Positions 62,039 to 64,000 of a stretch of 64,000 nt of DNA are shown here, in pieces. Numbering within the stretch: the stretch's first letter is position 1; each line of letters begins with the position of its first letter. A program made the translations under genes and the position numbers. Below the pieces are notes generated by a model that was not told the origin of the DNA, did no database searches, and was given only the letters and a program-made list of their open reading frames with translations. Source of the stretch: Dioscorea cayenensis subsp. rotundata (lineage: Eukaryota > Streptophyta > Magnoliopsida > Dioscoreales > Dioscoreaceae); assembly GCF_009730915.1 (NCBI RefSeq), contig NC_052478.1, positions 20,936,387-21,000,386 on the forward strand. Direction: 5' to 3'.

Positions 62039-63990
62039 CTAGGCCGCCCAGTCGCCTTCTCGTCCCAGCGGTGATCGCAAACGAAGCTCACGATATCCGC
62101 TCGAAGGCCTCGTCATCGTCGGGTATGGGGAATATAGCTTCCTTTGTACGCCCGGTTTGTAATTGTCGACGGTGAAGTACCCGCTAATAAATCGATGTAC
62201 GTTGGTGTCATGTCGCATTATTGTCGCATAGCGTGTTTGCAAGGGATACCATAAACTTGCCACCTTCGACATGAACAAGTTCGATGGCGAGATCTACGGA
62301 GTTGCTTTCGCGACTCGGTCGATCACTCGTAACGATCATCGACACAACGACCAACACGAAGATTTCGGTACGTCCCTCAACAATGATCTCTACCTTCGAA
62401 TGTATGTCCGGGCATAAGTAGGTCTCCCTATTTGTTCAGCTTGCTCACGCCTGGGTTACATAACATGCGCATCAACTTGAACCCCGGCAAATAAGGTTAA
62501 ACAAAGACGAGTGATGGTTAAATAATTCAGTAAACATGTTTGAACATTATTGTAAATATTTAAAGCGTAAGGATTAATATTTAAAAGTCGAGATAAGTGT
62601 AATTAAACAAAGATTGAGAATGTTTAAAGGGTGACACTAAATGTTAAGTGAAAACCAACATTCGCAGACCTTATGGAGTCGACCATTTTTGTCACCGGTA
62701 AATGACGTGCTTCCTTGATCCAAGCATTGAACGACTCCGCGACGTTTGAATACATCTCACCCCAACGATCACCTTCGAACAGATAATTCGACCAATGTGC
62801 CATATCCGATTTATTAATCAACCAGTGATGAGCTTCGGGTGATGTGGCCTGCAGTTCATTCACGGTATCATCGAAATCTTTAGCCGTGGATACCCATGCA
62901 ATGTGGAAGCATATATACCAGCACTCCTCCCTCAATGACTTCCCAAGTCTGACATTGGCTTTCATAAAATTGGCCTCCAAATGTCGAAGACAGTATGCAT
63001 GTGGCGACGAAGGGAAGACTCTCGCAATTGCGCTCACAAGGCCCTTGGACCTGTCCGACACGAAGGTAATTATCTCATGATAATCTCCATCCTCGTATAA
63101 GGCATCGCCTAACTTAGATATGAACCAAGTCCAATTGGCATCGGTCTCGTTGTCGACTATACCGAAGGTGACGTGGAAAAAACCATTGTTTCCATCTTTC
63201 CCTGTGGCACCCAGTAGTGTACCCAATATTTTCCCAGGAGGTGTATACCATCGAGAAACAGCAGCGGCCTGCAAGCCCTCTTGAATCCCACAATATACGC
63301 GCTGAACGAAAAGAATGCACGTTTAAAACGATCACCGTCTCTTTCCACGATCGCAACGCTGCCGGGATTTGTCTCAGCCACCTTATCCACATACCAAAGC
63401 AAACAATCGTAGCTGTAGATGTCACTGCCGTCGAGGACCACCCGGGCATGCTCTTTTCCCAACCAAGCCTGCTTGTATGGTATGTGGACACCATGTTCCC
63501 GCAACATGTCCTTCTGAATGTCGATGGCCTTGTCTAAGGGACGGTCCTTGAGCTTCGAATCACTCGTGCGCTAACCCATTTTTGGACACTTTTCGGATGC
63601 GACGTCGAACCTATGCCACCACCGCAAGTATGTGACGGGTTGATTGTCTTGATTCGAAAGTTTTTTTGTTATACTCTTTTTGATGCATGAAGGCGCCTAA
63701 TGACAAACCATCGGCAGCGCATTCCACGATCACTCGATGTTTTTTTCGTTCTTTATGAATTTGAAGTCAAAAATTCCTTTTGATTGCATGATTTGAAGTA
63801 CATCCCTCGAAATGTTCGACACCGTCAAAAACGTTGTCCAATATCCAACGACGACTTTCGGAATGATCGGACGAGGAAGGAAGACATCCCACGCCGTCGG
63901 GGTCACCATGGGGATGAATCGAGCACTCGCAGAATCGAATTCCCTGCCAACACTTCAGTCAAATGAAAAGATCAATATGTTAAGTGGAGA
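62039..63990 (-). pseudogene. MULE (MuDR-type) transposase, fragmented
   Basis: From 63,990 leftward: the N-terminal DNA-binding region is barely readable ('RVIVECAADGLSLG' near 63,740-63,700). A cleaner part follows from 63,507: 'YKQAWLGKEHARVVLDG', 'YDCLLWYVDKVAETNPGS', and the first catalytic Asp in 'LLFLDGIHLLGKY' (~63,260). A 1-base frame change there leads to 'GTLLGATGKDGNNGFFHVTF'. The second catalytic Asp is in 'FVSDRSKGLVSAIARVFPSS', then 'HAYCLRHLEANFMK' and 'NVAESFNAWIKEARHLPV' to 62,650. Periodic array 4 interrupts as an apparent intron. The SWIM-like end ('TIMRHDTNVHRFISGYFTVD') is at 62,230-62,150. Frameshifts make it non-functional as read. Confidence 0.8.
62496..62648. repeat. 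GTTTAA/TTAAAC periodic array 4 (within the transposase gene)
   Basis: GTTAAA, GTTTGA, ATTTAA, GTTTAA or GTTAAG cores at 62496, 62517, 62538, 62558, 62579, 62600, 62622 and 62643. Steps are 20-22 bp. Flanking bases (AAACAAAGA, AAGTGAAAACC) place it in the orientation opposite to arrays 1-2. Confidence 0.85.
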
Positions 63991-64000
63991 ATATAATGTT

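Larger units (their letters stand above)
59650..64000. mobile_element. MULE carrying a DUF1985-like gene; runs off the window
   Basis: The left edge (59,655-59,760) shows the 'GCCAAAAA.ACCCC' ladder also present at 7,065-7,145. Inside are a plus-strand DUF1985-like pseudogene, a minus-strand MULE transposase pseudogene and four periodic GTTTAA arrays. The sequence is clearly richer in G+C and CpG than its surroundings. Another TTAAG motif at 63,980 suggests a fifth array begins at the window end. MULEs that carry DUF1985/Ulp1-type genes are known in plants (KAONASHI-type); membership here is inference. Confidence 0.65.

Noticed and set aside
1..64000. tRNA or rRNA genes
   Set aside because: No cloverleaf with A and B boxes or rRNA core was recognised by eye; only tRNA-derived primer-site complements in the LTR elements were seen.

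Overview
This window is nuclear DNA of a flowering plant. Evidence: spliced genes with GT-AG introns, telo-box and site II promoter motifs, a plant-type SBT2 subtilase, and plant transposon families (CACTA, hAT, MULE, Copia, TRIM, RTE-type LINE). It is very AT-rich outside exons. The species cannot be fixed from sequence alone.

Layout. 1-4.8 kb: 3'-truncated view of an SBT2-class subtilase (minus strand), with a LINE relic where its last exons would be expected. 4.8-9.1 kb: AT-rich spacer with a small MULE-like element holding a striking 20-bp periodic array, a 128-bp duplication and a LINE RNase H relic. 9,158-23,804: one large CACTA element (TIRs found at both ends) with degenerate transposase domains. 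A hAT (RICESLEEPER-like) element lies inside it, and the hAT upstream region has been amplified into a ~230-bp tandem array. Each complete array unit carries site II and telo-box motifs. 25.9-29.9 kb: two abutting diverged ~2-kb LTR-like repeats. 31.3-32.5 kb: the 25-residue ribosomal protein eL41 gene, split over two exons. 33.9-44.3 kb: a 16-exon WDR75/UTP17 gene (ribosome biogenesis) with one apparent 1-base frameshift in exon 6 and a TRIM in an intron. 45.6-57.8 kb: an SLC19-like (reduced folate/thiamine carrier family) membrane transporter on the minus strand, convergent to WDR75. One of its introns contains an intact-ended but internally deleted Copia element, itself nested in the TIR of a MULE-like element. 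59.65 kb to the window end: an autonomous-type MULE carrying a broken transposase (minus) and a broken DUF1985-like gene (plus), with several 20-21-bp periodic GTTTAA arrays filling its non-coding segments.

The live host genes are the subtilase, eL41, WDR75 and the SLC19-like transporter. eL41 and WDR75 sit side by side, both have telo-boxes, and both serve ribosome production. Most of the remaining sequence is transposon-derived. The two least expected signals are the 20-21-bp phased TTAAG/GTTTAA arrays shared by the MULE-like elements at 7.2 kb and 60-62.6 kb, and the roughly tenfold amplification of a ribosomal-protein-style promoter upstream of the hAT transposase.
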